Assembly (NCBI RefSeq): GCF_032362555.1
Contig: NC_083517.1
Coordinates: 4,794,001-4,858,000, forward strand
Direction: 5' to 3'
Origin: Amyelois transitella
Taxonomy: Eukaryota > Arthropoda > Insecta > Lepidoptera > Pyralidae
Length of the DNA stretch: 64,000 nucleotides
Positions 12,135 to 23,030 of the stretch are shown here, piece by piece. A program made the translations under genes and the position numbers. Under the pieces are notes generated by a model. That model was given only the letters and a program-made list of their open reading frames with translations, was not told the DNA's origin and made no database searches. How positions within the stretch are numbered: position 1 is the first letter of the stretch; the number at the start of each line of letters is the position of its first letter.

Positions 12135-14164
12135 AGTGTTATTGTGTCAAACAAACAGTATTTATTTGTATTCAAAGATTATTATATACATGTAACTGTA
12201 AAAAGATTGAAAAAAGGCACACATTTTGTTAATGTTTTTACATTTATATTTATTGTTTATACATAGACAAAATGTGTTTTGTTTTTCCTAATTTTAAATT
12301 AAAAATTTAATCTTTTATTTAGTTAACATTTTCAATAGGCATGTTTCCATTATTTTGAACACAAAAGGAAACATAGCTTGACTGCAAGAGATATTATATG
12401 TGTTTCATTCTTAAAATCAGATTCATAATATAATATATTTAGTCAAGCAAAACCACGGGCGACATCTACTTAATTATAAATTTGAAAATCTTGGTAATAT
12501 GTAAGTAGACTGTGAACTACAATACAAGTAGCTCGGTTGCGTTATCAATTCTCAAAATCCTTACAGCCGCCGTTCTTTTTGTAGAATCTAATATTGAAAA
12601 TTCTCTCGGGAACACAACGGTGGAAAGATCATCTCAATACCGTACGTACGTCGAAGGAAACTCCACATAAGCGATTTTTAAATAATAAATTACCGGAACG
12701 CTGTTGCCGCTAAGAATCTTTATCCGCGCTTTATTCACAATTCATCCGAACGACTTATGTTTATGAAATGTTTAATGAATTACAATACTCGGTATATGTG
12801 TTGAACCATAAGGCAGGGCGTATTGCGTAGGAGCTATACGTATGTATACGCTCTCATATCTCATATTTATTTAGGTTATAAACTCATTTTTAATAGAGCA
12901 ATTTGTTTACACGTAGTTGATAAAGATATCAGACTCATAAGCTAACTTAGCTTGAATCACAGTGCGGCCATGTACCAATGACTTTCATTAAACAATTATA
13001 TATATCCTATGGTTTCGTTTTGATTTCTATGCACATGGGATTTTGTCTCTCTGAAGACGACTTTTATAAGTTTGAATGAAATAACCACTCTTAGATACGA
13101 GTGGAAATGTATGTGCATGTAAGTGCATGCATACAATACATGCACAAGACTACGTGTAATCATGATTCAGATTGATCAGGCAGTATTATCACGCAGAATC
13201 ACCTTATCTGGCCTAAAATATCATTGCCACTACCATTCAGATGCGGATTCCATTATTAAGCAAGAAGAGTTGAATGAACCTTGAGTTGAATGAGTTGAAA
13301 ACCTCCTTCCTTCAAATCAATCCTCACCTATAAAACCGCTTGACTAAAAATTACAATATTGCACTACGTCTAATGAGACGTAGTTATGAGTACTTATAAG
13401 TCCCTATGACTTCATATTTGACTACGAAAGAAGGGGTTGGGTAAAATTAATTAAATCGTTTACGTATACCTTTGTGTACGTTTATTTTCTTTTAATCTAC
13501 TTTTTATGTTCACATATAGACATTTCAGATATTGATAGGTAGTTAACCTCATTCCCGTTTCTGATGATGTTACACTTTTAGCCTTTGCAAACTGATATGA
13601 ATTCGTACGTTCCGAATACAATTTTAAATCGGTGTATTGCTTTGAGAGCAATATTACCACAGAGCTGTATTTTTTGTATGGCATCGACACGCACGAATTT
13701 GATGACTTGCAAAATTTTACTTATTCATGTAATTTATTACTTTTTTTTGGTACATAATAACTATATTCAAATTCTTAAATTTTACCAATAACAGAACTAA
13801 GTATAAAAACTTTTTTTTTAACAATTTAATGGTAAGGCGCAAAACATTCAAAGCAATAAAAAATTACTTACCTAAATTCATTCGAAAGAATTTGAAACTT
13901 TGCAAATTTTCAACAAAATTCTTTGATGTTGATATTATATTCTTAAATCTATGTAAAAGTGATTAATGCCAATGCAGGTTTCACCTTTACCTTTCCCTCA
14001 GTTTTGTATATAATATCAATATAGGGATATATTGTAAGATTTTTATTTAATTTATCCTGAACAATATAATTTGTACACGACAAATTTAGCCGGTTCTACA
14101 AAAATATATACCTAATAAGTGAAATTAGAAATTTTCACACAGACATTCAAAAAACCAAGTACGG
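12135..14164. other. Intergenic, no gene seen
   Basis: AT-rich spacer between copy 2 and the transposon relics. Overlapping short frames at 13460-13791 on both strands are not coding-like. A loose inverted repeat (TGTGCATGTA ... TACATGCACA, about 13090-13146) is the only structure noticed. Confidence 0.5.
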
Positions 14165-14400
14165 AGAATTTATAACAATTTAGATAGATAGATAATTCAT
14201 TTATTTGATTTGCTACACACAATTTACAATTTCATTTGGAATACAAATTAATGAGGATGTGAGTTGCAGCAATACAAAAAGGTCACAACTCAACGAATTT
14301 ATTGCTATAGAGCAATATGCTGACTTTCAGTTATGACCTAGGTGCTAGGGCAGGTCAATCTGCGCACGTAATAAAAAACAAAACATAAACAAACAAACAA
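14165..14400 (-). repeat. Probable 3' end of a non-LTR retrotransposon
   Basis: Read on the minus strand the left end is AAATAAATGAATTATCTATC, a pattern typical of lepidopteran non-LTR 3' termini: a short A-rich tail ending in simple repeats. No coding frame is left. Assignment is by look only. Confidence 0.3.
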
Positions 14401-14793
14401 AGACTCGTGTCGTGACTTAAAGTTTCATTGTAGGGGAGACTGGGGACACTTGATCCCCATTTTAGTTTATTGCTCATATCTTAGTCTATAGTAATGGCTT
14501 TCAGAAAATTTTTGGTGACTACCTAGAAAAACTATTCATCTAACTTTGTACATTATCAGATTATGAAATTAATTAATAATTAGTACTTTTTTTAATTTAC
14601 TACGACATTACAGTAGTGTAGGTTAGATTTGATTATAGGGGAACAAGTGTACCTACGTCATTATAAAATAATAATAATGCATTTTACAATATAAAAATTG
14701 TTTATTTAATCATATAAACATAACAAAAATCAATACTTACAATGGTTATATTATTTTAGACCTCTATGTGGTTACTTAAAGATAATTTGAGTC

Positions 14794-15003
14794 TTAATAA
14801 TCACAATCCTTACTAAATGCGTACCTACTAAAACTTTTATTATCGCAATGATTTACATCAATATAGGAAAATTTAACATCTGGCTGTTGTTGTTGTTTCC
14901 TGGCGTATCTTCTTAGTGTCATCAAAGGCACATCATAAAGTTTTGCAGTTCCTTTGATAGTATTTCCTTTCAAAATCTCTTTAACCGCTAATTCAAGTTT
15001 TGT
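14794..15003 (-). pseudogene. Pipsqueak-type HTH fragment of a pogo/Tigger-like transposase
   Basis: A 69-codon frame on the minus strand ends in TAA at 14794. It reads KLELAVKEILKGNTIKGTAK then LYDVPLMTLRRYARKQ, the pattern of a psq-type helix-turn-helix (A-V-K-I-x-x-G ... AKLYxVPxxTLRR). This is the DNA-binding domain found at the N terminus of pogo/Tigger-like transposases and some domesticated proteins. No methionine precedes it in frame (an upstream TAA lies about 10 codons earlier), and I see no DDE catalytic domain after it. It is therefore a broken relic. The motif GGGGACACTTGATCCC occurs on both sides (about 14443 and 15117) and may belong to the original element. Confidence 0.6.
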
Positions 15004-15252
15004 TTTGTCTATGGGTATGGTTTCTTAGCGCCCTCTTTATACGTAATATACGTTAATATTTTTCTTCCATCTAAAACAAGTAAAAATACTGAGCTATCTA
15101 TACCTAACCAAATATAGGGGACACTTGATCCCGGGATCAACTCTTTCTTGAATCTTTTTCTTGAATCGCTCTTTAAAATATATAATGGGAATAAAATAGA
15201 CGAGGACATAAAGAGCAGAAACGGATAAGAATGTTCTGTAGATCTAAAAAAT

Positions 15253-15865
15253 GCCTGCGTTATTTAACTTTGAACAAAATTATTGATGCTTGAATCCTAA
15301 TGGGGGAAGTATATTGTTCTAACATTTAGTGGCCTGGTAGCGGAAGCTGCCCCTGAATGCAGCTGTTTTGTGTCGATTAGTTAGTATTGGGGGCCGACAT
15401 GATCTCGCATTATGCTGGGTGTTGAATTTTATCTTAGAGTGGAGATACTCAGGGATCCCGTGTCTTATAACTCCGAATAATAAACTAGCAAGATGTAGTT
15501 GCCTTCGCGAGTCCATATTTAACACAGAGGCCTTGTTAAAGTATGGCGTAATGCGACTACGATGTGGAATATAAAAACATAATCGGCAGCATGCATTTTG
15601 GACACGTTGAATTAATCGCCGAGTTCTCTCCTATGAGCGAGGCCCATAGACAACATCCCCGTAATTGAGCCGTGATAAAACCAGAGCTTGACACAACCTA
15701 ATACGAACATTTTCTGAAAAAAAAAAAAATTCTTACCCTATACAAAACCTTCAAACAAAAGAAGCAGTTTCTGAAGACCTCCAACACGTGTTTCTCGAAA
15801 TGAAGTTCGTCATTCATTACTACGCCCAGGTTTTTCGCCTCATCAACTCTTTCCACAGCTGAACC
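15253..15865 (-). pseudogene. Decayed non-LTR retrotransposon, C-terminal part of reverse transcriptase
   Basis: Read from 15865 downwards in several frames: RVDEAKNLGVVMND, then RLCQALVLSRLNYGDVVYGP, a TAG, RVQNACCRLCFYIPHRSRIT, MDSRRQLHLASLLFGVI and HGIPEYL. These are the usual landmarks of the region after the RT palm in Jockey/CR1-type elements. A TAG takes the place of the expected tryptophan after ATKC (near 15319), followed by NNILPP and a decayed SINNFVQS. Frameshift at a poly(A) run (about 15719-15731). It is a dead copy truncated at both ends. Confidence 0.75.
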
Positions 15866-16457
15866 TAGCAATGTTATTTATTTAATTTTCAACCATATCT
15901 CAAACAACACTTCAACTTTCCAACATATAGGTATTATGGACGGGTATTTTCAACATATGCTGTGAACTTTCTTCGGCCAAACCCCCAAAACGATATGGAA
16001 TGATACAATGAAGAAAAAACAAATATCGAACTGTCAAAGCCACAATTGGGTTGTCCTTTATCTATCCAACCTGAAAAAGATATCTAATTATTCGAATATA
16101 AACCATATCAATAAGTATTTAAACAAATGTTGAATTTTCCTACTCTAGTATCGCCATCAAGGTCCCAGGGGGATCCCTATACTAAACAAGAACAAGCACC
16201 AGAACAATGTGATGAAAGTATTGCTTTCTGCCTAAAACAGATTATATTATATGCTTCTTATCTATGTTTGTTTATATCGTAATTATTCGTAAATAATAGG
16301 CTACTAATATACCTACAAGTTGTTTACATTTCAATGTCTACTCACTTCACAACATGAACCATGTGATATGTAGGTACATTATTAACCAACCAATGCAGTG
16401 TTTGTGTGTTTGACCACCGGCTCAGACGTATCGACAAGTGATTATACGCAGATAACA
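15866..16457. other. Upstream region of copy 3, no feature recognised
   Basis: No repeat or frame recognised. CCAAT at about 16389 and TCAGAC at about 16421 could belong to the promoter of copy 3, but no TATA box is obvious. Confidence 0.35.
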
Positions 16458-17622
16458 ATGAAGCTGTTACTAGCACTAACATTCTGCTTGTTGGCCCTCA
16501 TTTCTGTAGAATGTAAAGATCTGGTAGTGGGCACGAGCTACCAAAACCGATTGATTTGGCAACAGAAAGCCGAATACAACGCAATACCGCTGAAGAAGAG
16601 AGTTAAGGAAGTATTCTTTTCAGACCCCGGACAGCAAATTATTAAGGTATGTGTTTATAAATATATTTTCAAACGGCCCAGAAATGTATTTTAATTATTA
16701 TAACATCCTATTCAAATAAAAAAAGTCATAAATATATTGAGAATTATGCTTTTCAATTTTAGTTAAGATTTCTCGGATTAAGTTAAAATGTAGTGAAAGT
16801 GGCTTGAGTGAAATAAAAGTATAAATTCTTTAAATATTTAAGCTTAGTAACAGGAATAATGGTTACTAAAATTTAGGTTACACTCTACTATTAAAAGACA
16901 TATTATTAATAAGTTAATATCTCTTTTAATAGTCCCCGCAGGGTGATACTCTGTGCAAAAGTCTAGGTCTTAATATCATTACGACACTCTACTTGAGGTC
17001 TGTCTGCCTACTCTCGTCGACATTTGACCTACTTATCGTGTTTATGAGATAATTTTCACAGAATATGTACGAGTATGTAAGTGGAGAATTATTGGGGCTT
17101 TCCAATTAAATTTTAATTTAATTACTCACTCACTGCTCATATTGCAGATAATTAATCATTTCAAAATGTTGAAGGCGAAAAACCACTTGATATTGAATTA
17201 TAATTAAGTAGGTACTCGTATACATAAAATATTTTGTTTAAATAGAAAATTTGGTATTACTAACTTACTAATGAAAATACACAAAATGTACTTATTGTCT
17301 TCAAGTTACTCACAAACAGTTCAGAAATTTACTAAATACCTAATGAATAGCTCTTAAAAAAAGTTCAAATATTTATTTGGGGAATGTAATTTCAACATAA
17401 CTGTTCCTTAGGGAGAAGAAGGCTTCCTAGAAGGCTACCTTTGAAGTTTTCCTTTTATTTAATTTTTGTTTGCGTTCTCAGGGTATAATCGCCCGAGACT
17501 TGGACAATACTGACGCCCTAGCCACCATCACCGCCGGAGGTCTGGGTTTCTCATACGCTAACATCAGGCTCAAAAGTGATCGAGGATCAGGGTTGAACTA
17601 CCAGATCGAGATTTATATTTAA
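16458..17622 (+). CDS. Secreted MBF2-like protein, array copy 3 (two exons)
   Basis: Exon 1 is 16458-16646 (63 codons, AAG|GTATGT). Exon 2 is 17482-17622 (TTCTCAG|GGT; 46 codons plus TAA). The intron is 835 bp, phase 0, same position as in the other two copies. The frame is open 20 codons further upstream to 16398. I choose the ATG at 16458 because it aligns with the MKL start of copies 1 and 2 and puts a clean signal peptide (KLLLALTFCLLALISV) at the N terminus. Mature chain begins KDLVVGTS and ends QIEIYI. It is the most diverged member, about 80% identical to copy 2 by hand count. Many changes are conservative (V/I/L), for example EVYV to EIYI, which suggests purifying selection on an expressed protein rather than decay. 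No clear AATAAA follows. Confidence 0.83.
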
Positions 17623-18268
17623 GATAAACAAACAATTTTTTAGTTCAGTACTCGTATAAGTAATCAGTACAATTATTATGATATAGCTTTACTACGTATA
17701 CGTAGAATTTGTTGATAAGAATAACTGGGTTAGTAGAAATACTTACAAAGAATCTGCCTTATATTATATATTCGTGTAATTTAGATATAACATTTTGAAA
17801 ATAATTTTTTTGATAATTCCCTTAGTCTTCAAATTTTTTAGGCAAACGTTTGTTACAAAATCCAACAAAATTTTTCTGAAGTAAATAATTTAAGTATACT
17901 TCTATGGGTATGAAATTTGTAATTGAGTAATGCTTGTTATTATATAGATAATTGTTTCAGTATTTTTTCTTTTTGTGTTGTTACGGCAGTAGTAAAAAAA
18001 ATACATTATTTCATTCTTAGACCATTTTCGAACCATACTTACAGGAAACAATATAAGGATAATGTATTGCGGACCTCGTTTCTTCTTACCTTGAGTTTGA
18101 ATCAACAGGAAAATACTAATTGTGCCTGTACACTCGGCTGCCAAAGATGGCGTTTTGTCGGAGTTTTCACTGGTTCATTTATTGTGTGGTGTCAGCTTCG
18201 ATGTGTGGTCCACCGATCCTCTAAAGTCATTGTTATTCAGGCGAGTCACAAAGACAAGTCAATATCAA
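17623..18268. other. Downstream region of copy 3, no gene seen
   Basis: A 127-codon open frame (17923-18306, +) crosses this stretch and runs into the hairpin. Its composition is unremarkable, an open frame lies opposite it, and no motif is recognised. It is treated as chance. Confidence 0.45.
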
Positions 18269-18324
18269 TTCATATCTGTAATCTTCTCAGCAATTTAATA
18301 TGCTGAGAAGATTACAGATATGAA
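18269..18324. repeat. Perfect inverted repeat: 24-bp arms, 8-nt loop
   Basis: The left arm at 18269-18292 (core ATATCTGTAATCTTCTCAGC) is repeated exactly as its reverse complement at 18301-18324. The loop is ATTTAATA. No mismatch occurs in 24 pairs. It lies about 0.65 kb after the stop of copy 3. Confidence 0.95.
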
Positions 18325-18874
18325 ATCTCAAAATAACTTTATTTTGTAAAAGAAAGAAAGAAATAAATATAATTTATCGTGAAACCACAGTTTTCATACA
18401 ACATACAAAATTTTACTACAATAATTATGTGAATTCCAAAATAGGTCCTGTCTCAGTGATACGCTGAATGATAATACCCACGCAATCATTATTTTTATTT
18501 TAGTACCGAGTGTGTTAACTACTTGAGCATTCTTATCTCAAAGGTGACTGACATAGATTGTGAACATGCCTAATTCGCTCAATAAATAAAATATTGAACA
18601 AGTTTGAAATAATGATGAACCCAGCCAATTCGTACGAGTACCATTTAAGTAACGTTACGTGTAAATTAATTCTGAAAGCACCAACATGTTCTGAAAAAAA
18701 ATGATGGTTAATAACGACAAATCTGTATGTGAGATGAAAAGAGGTTTTTGGCCATTACTGATGAACCTTCCCTATTATCATAAAATTGCATTATATTGTC
18801 GTCCAAACCTATTTGTACGTAAGCGGTTTATTCGAATAAACTTAATAAAACATACCTAATAAGAGAGAACTTTA

Positions 18875-18948
18875 AAGTCTTTTCAAGACTGTTGGCTCTA
18901 TCTACCCCGCAAGGGATATGGACGTGTTAATATGTAGGTATGTATGTA
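18875..18948 (+). repeat. SINE-like tail fragment
   Basis: Only the 3' block is present: TTTTCAAGACTGTTGGCTCT, ACCCCGCAAGGGATATGGAC, and a TATGTAGGTATGTATG end. It is followed at 18961 by the head of another copy, giving a tail-to-head pair. Confidence 0.8.
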
Positions 18949-18960
18949 AGAAGGAAATTT

Positions 18961-19230
18961 CGTGTGGTTTCCGTCATTTTAGAATAAAACCACTACAACA
19001 CATATCTTTCCCATCGATGACGTAAAAGGCGACTAAAGGATAGGCTTATAAACTTGGGATTCCACTTGTAGGCGATGGCTAGCAACATTTCACTATTAGA
19101 ATTTTAATTCCACCATAAAGTGCCAGTTGCGCCTGCGGCCTTTCTGTTTTTTCTGAATGATACCTCTGAAGACTGTTGGCTCAGTACCTATACCCCGCAA
19201 GGGATATAACCGTAACTTTATATGTATAAA
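18961..19230 (+). repeat. SINE-like element, full length but diverged
   Basis: Head CGTGTGGTTTCCGTCATTTT, core GACGTAAAAGGCGACTAAAG, GGCGATGGCTAGCAAC, and tail AAGACTGTTGGCTCAG ... CCCCGCAAGGGATATAACCG. It is in the same orientation as the tail fragment just before it. Confidence 0.75.
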
Positions 19231-19670
19231 TGATATAGAAAGAACTTGATACATGCCTAAACTATGTGCGTAATGTAGTTAAAATATACTTACATAAAAC
19301 TTTTGTGCCCAACATTTATGTCATTCAAAAGGAGAAACGTTGCATTTTATGGTTTTTGCGATACGCATTAGTCAGGAGTATTTAGAAATTGATAAAAATA
19401 AAAAGAGTCAGTTCTTTATTCGTAAGTAGGCAAGTTAAACATCTTCTGACCACAGAAAAGCTAAATAAACTTTGCTATTTAGATATTCTACGAAATAAAA
19501 CAGTAGAAAATAATTGGATTGTAGTCATTAAATATAATCATACCCGTACAAAACTAACTTAGGGCGTATTAATTACACCTAACAACCAACCATTAGGAGA
19601 AATAATTATTAAATGTAAAACTAGTTTTCTCAACATAAAAAATACTTATTACTTTAATAATACATTATGC

Positions 19671-19721
19671 AACAAATAAAATATTCAGTAGGTATTCATA
19701 ATACTGAATATTTTATTTGTT
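19671..19721. repeat. Perfect inverted repeat: 20-bp arms, 11-nt loop
   Basis: AACAAATAAAATATTCAGTA (19671-19690) and its exact reverse complement (19702-19721) are separated by GGTATTCATAA. It is the third perfect inverted repeat in the 10.6-19.8 kb segment. Confidence 0.95.
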
Positions 19722-19836
19722 TCACGTAACTTTTTTTTTCATATTCCTAAGTAGTTGTTGCCCGCAATTCTGTTTGCGTGTAATTAGAAATACGAAAGTC
19801 AAGGTTATAACATTTATTCAAATTTATGTACATACT

Positions 19837-20100
19837 AGCCGTGCCCGCGACTTCGTCCACGTGGAATAGTTTTTGGGGCATCATTGAAGCCCTCAAGGAT
19901 GAATAATTTTACCTGTTTTTTTCACATATTCCATTATTTCTTTGCTCCTTATAATTGCAGCGTGGTGTTATATAGCCTAAAGCCTTCCTCGATAAACGGT
20001 CTATTCGACGCAAAAAGAATTTTTCAATACGAAACAGTAGTTCCTGAGATTAGCGCATTCAAACAAACAAACTCTTCAGCTTTATAATATTATTATAGAT
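19837..20100 (+). repeat. Lepidopteran dispersed repeat, 'CCCGCGACTTCGTCC' type, non-LTR-like 3' end
   Basis: Starts at TAGCCGTGCCCGCGACTTCG, passes GTGGTGTTATATAGCCTAAA and the GAGATTAGCGCATTCAAAC block, and ends TTATAATATTATTATAGAT. I recognise this layout as a very common moth repeat whose end resembles CR1-type 3' termini. The 67-codon frame inside is incidental. Confidence 0.7.
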
Positions 20101-20103
20101 GTT

Positions 20104-20420
20104 ATTAGGTATAATGCTGTCGAACAATGATAAATCACTTTGAATTTTAAATTTCGTAACTTATTTGCAGGCAAACTCATGCCTTGAGTTCATTCAAATG
20201 ACGATAACTTTTTTCTAGTGAACCGATTTTGATGAAACTTTAAATGTTTGTTTGAGTTAAAACAAAGCAATTTATGAAAGTTTTAAGTAAATCGGTTCAG
20301 TTCTTTCGGAGATAAGCGTGATCATACGTACAGACAGACAGACAAAAAAATAAATAAATTTTTTTTTGCTTTCTATTATTCATTCTAAGTGTCCCTCTAT
20401 CCATTTCAAAAATTCAATTT
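20104..20420 (+). repeat. Dispersed repeat, member A (pairs with 50134-50390)
   Basis: From AATGCTGTCGAACAATGATA through ACTTATTTGCAGGCAAACTC and AAATCGGTTCAGTTCTTTCG to ATTCATTCTAAGTGTCCCTC it matches 50134-50390 block by block. This copy keeps a GACAGACAGACAAAAAAATAAATAAA segment that the other lacks. The family is not known to me by name, but the end resembles non-LTR 3' tails. Confidence 0.75.
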
Positions 20421-20737
20421 AAAATATTTTTTACAAAGGGACCAGCTACTCTGTAATAATGTTTTATTATGGTCTGGTCCCTTTGGCTTCTATATCACGT
20501 GGTTAAGATCTTCAATTATTATACGCTAACAGAAAATGCTTATCAAGTTGAACAACTTTTATTGAGACGTCTACCATAATTCGAATGATTTAGCTAGTCT
20601 ATAATGGTACTCCATCAGGTGTTCCAGTTCTCGATTTTTATACGCTTACAGAAAATGCTCATCAGGTTGAACAGCTTTTTTTCGTTTAGCTGAGTTGTAA
20701 TGGTTCGATATCAGCTGTTCCAGATTCCAAAATAAAT

Positions 20738-20852
20738 TATACCCTATATGTTGGCCAGGCATATTGAACAACAAAAAAAGTTTCATTCAAATCCGTTCAG
20801 TAATTCCAGAGATTCGCGTGTACAAACAAACATACAAACAGACAGATTTCAA
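20738..20852 (+). repeat. Non-LTR-like 3'-end fragment
   Basis: ATCCGTTCAGTAATTCCAGA followed by GATTCGCGTGTACAAACAAAC and ACAGACAG is the same type of terminal block seen at 20046 and 20300. Short and decayed. Confidence 0.5.
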
Positions 20853-22936
20853 ATTCATGCTCGGTTACTATTCCTTCATCGTTATAAATTATTTTTTTCA
20901 AAATATAGTCAATGTTCGGCCATTTTTTTTACTGCTTCATTATAGATATGTATTGATTATATTTCTCTGCGTAGGAACACTTATTTTAAAGTAATTTTTT
21001 GCTATGCAGCTATCTCTAGAGTGACAACGACTACTTATTTAGATAAATAAATTATTTACGCAACATTGAAAAATTCTGAACGTTTACTTTTCTTCACAAT
21101 TTGCTATTAAATAAACCCGTGGTAGAGAGTTGCCTCACGTTTGTAGGTATTTCACGTAAATTAAATATTGCGGGAGTGTAATCGACTACCTTAGAATTTT
21201 GCACTCCACGAGATTATTACATTCGCCGTTGACGCTCGCTATGTGACTTTAATTTCCTGACGTGGAAATTACACCAAGCAATGAAAGAGAACATGATGGC
21301 ATAACTTTTGAATTTGGTTTATATCACAATATCTCATTAAGTAAACAAATTTTGCGCCTGGCGGGGAGATTACAATGTTGAAAGGAGATTTTAGCCACGG
21401 TTGTCCTTAATACTTAGGACAAAAGTAGGTAAAAAAGTTGACTTAAATGTGAAAACAAAATATTTAAATATTTAACAGCAGAGCTATATGTCGGAAGAGG
21501 AGTATTTTGGAGATAAAAAGACTTTTTAAAAGGAATAAGCATACTCAGCTTTAACTTATTCACATTTGGGACATATCCTACTGGGCCGTTAGTTAAAATG
21601 GCATCGTTTTGTTACGGGCTTAGTAAGTACTGTAGTTAGCGGCACTGGTATTTGGACAAAGCTGCGGAAGTTAAATGAAGTTCAGTGTAATTACTCTAAG
21701 AGGCGGTTAAGGCGGCACTTGGCGGCCCGAGCGATTCTCATAACTACTGTATTTAGATAAGCGTCATAACTCCTACAAGTTGTTACGGCTATGTCGCGGA
21801 ATAGAATTTTTAGGAATCTTTAGGTCTGATATGCCTGATTTTTTAAAATATCAGAATCCTTTGGTTCAATATATTCCACCTACAGACTAGTTCGCTTGAG
21901 AGTTAGTTACAGTGTTTATAGTAAACGCTATTTTACCGAGAATATCTCAAGTGGCCTATAATATAGATAGGCAATTTCATTTGCTCGAGTTTAATAGAGT
22001 TCCTATAGCGGTAGGGAAAATAAGTCAACGCAAAATGTAGGGAATGTTAGACATAACCGCTTTCTTTTTTTAATTCATTGAAACAGAGAATACTGAAAGA
22101 ATAAAAATTGGTCTGTCTGTGTGAAGGACTGCTCCTAAAACTAAACAGCGAGGAATTCGTAGATAATTTTCTTAATAACGTAGTAAACCCAAACAGAAGT
22201 TATCGATAAGTCATACAGAAATTCTAATCCAAGCTCCTGACGCCAATCCAAATGTTGACGGATTTGGAGTCAGAAGGCGCTGGGACGTGCGGATTGCAAT
22301 CTAGCGTGAGCACTGCACCCCGCAGTCACCGGCCCTCCCCGCCCTCCCCCTGCCGCTCTCGGCTCATTATGCAGACTCAGAGAGGGAGCCCTGGCACGCG
22401 CCAATCACGTGGAGTCGCTACGATATTGCTGTTGCATAAGGATCGAGACGGATCAGTCGAAGTTATAAAAAATGAACTTCAATTTCTATTTCATCCAAAC
22501 CAATCGGAAAATCATATAAAGTTTAAATTGTGAAAATCAAACCGACGTAAAACAGAAACAACATTAGGATTTTTTAATGAGAATATTTTTCTCTCTCAAT
22601 TTTGCGTAAGTATTCCGGTTGGACCTATGCAACCCTGACAAAACAGGACTCTTTATGACAATACTGAGTGGTATTTTAAAAATCATCTAATTACGTAACT
22701 GAAATTAAAATTAGATAAAATCTTTTCGTTATTTAGTCTTAAGATTAAATGTCAAGGCAAGACAAAATTAATTTTTTACAATGGTTACACATTTGGATAA
22801 CATTGTAAACGGAGGTTTCTTACTTTTCTTATAAAATGGAACTCGTCAATCTATTCGTTGCTCCTCGGAATGTATGCCGTGTACCGCATCTGATAGGCAG
22901 TTTCCGCTTTTGAATTGTCAGCGGATGCGGGAATTT
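20853..22936. other. Intergenic stretch with GC-richer islands, possible regulatory DNA
   Basis: No coding frame is recognised. GC-richer patches at about 21180-21270, 21650-21740 (GAGGCGGTTAAGGCGGCACT) and 22250-22420 stand out from the AT background and carry no repeat family seen elsewhere in the window. The 93-codon frame at 22252-22533 falls in the last patch and looks like a by-product of base composition. Such islands in a gene-poor region can be conserved enhancers; this is inference only. Confidence 0.3.
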
Positions 22937-22982
22937 TATAAAACTGAGCGTACAAGAACAAAACTTAACAGAGCGGCACGGT
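22937..22982 (+). promoter_or_regulatory. Candidate TATA box and non-coding first exon ending in a splice donor
   Basis: TATAAAA at 22937-22943 is followed about 37 bases later by GCACG|GTAAGTTTC (donor GT at 22981-22982). There is no ATG between them. The spacing suits a very short untranslated first exon. The next coding sequence on this strand is the LRR-Ig gene 7 kb downstream, which needs a 5' UTR, so this could be a distant start site for it. Untested. Confidence 0.25.
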
Positions 22983-23030
22983 AAGTTTCTTTTTTATTTT
23001 CTCAATACCTGTATAAAAGGAAATGAGTGA

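Noticed and set aside
17923..18306. 127-codon open frame after copy 3
   Set aside because: No motif, an overlapping open frame on the other strand, and its end lies in the perfect hairpin; judged chance.
10673..19721. The perfect hairpins as microRNA precursors
   Set aside because: Stems of 20-24 bp with no mismatches are shorter and more perfect than usual animal pre-miRNA stems; kept only as structural findings.
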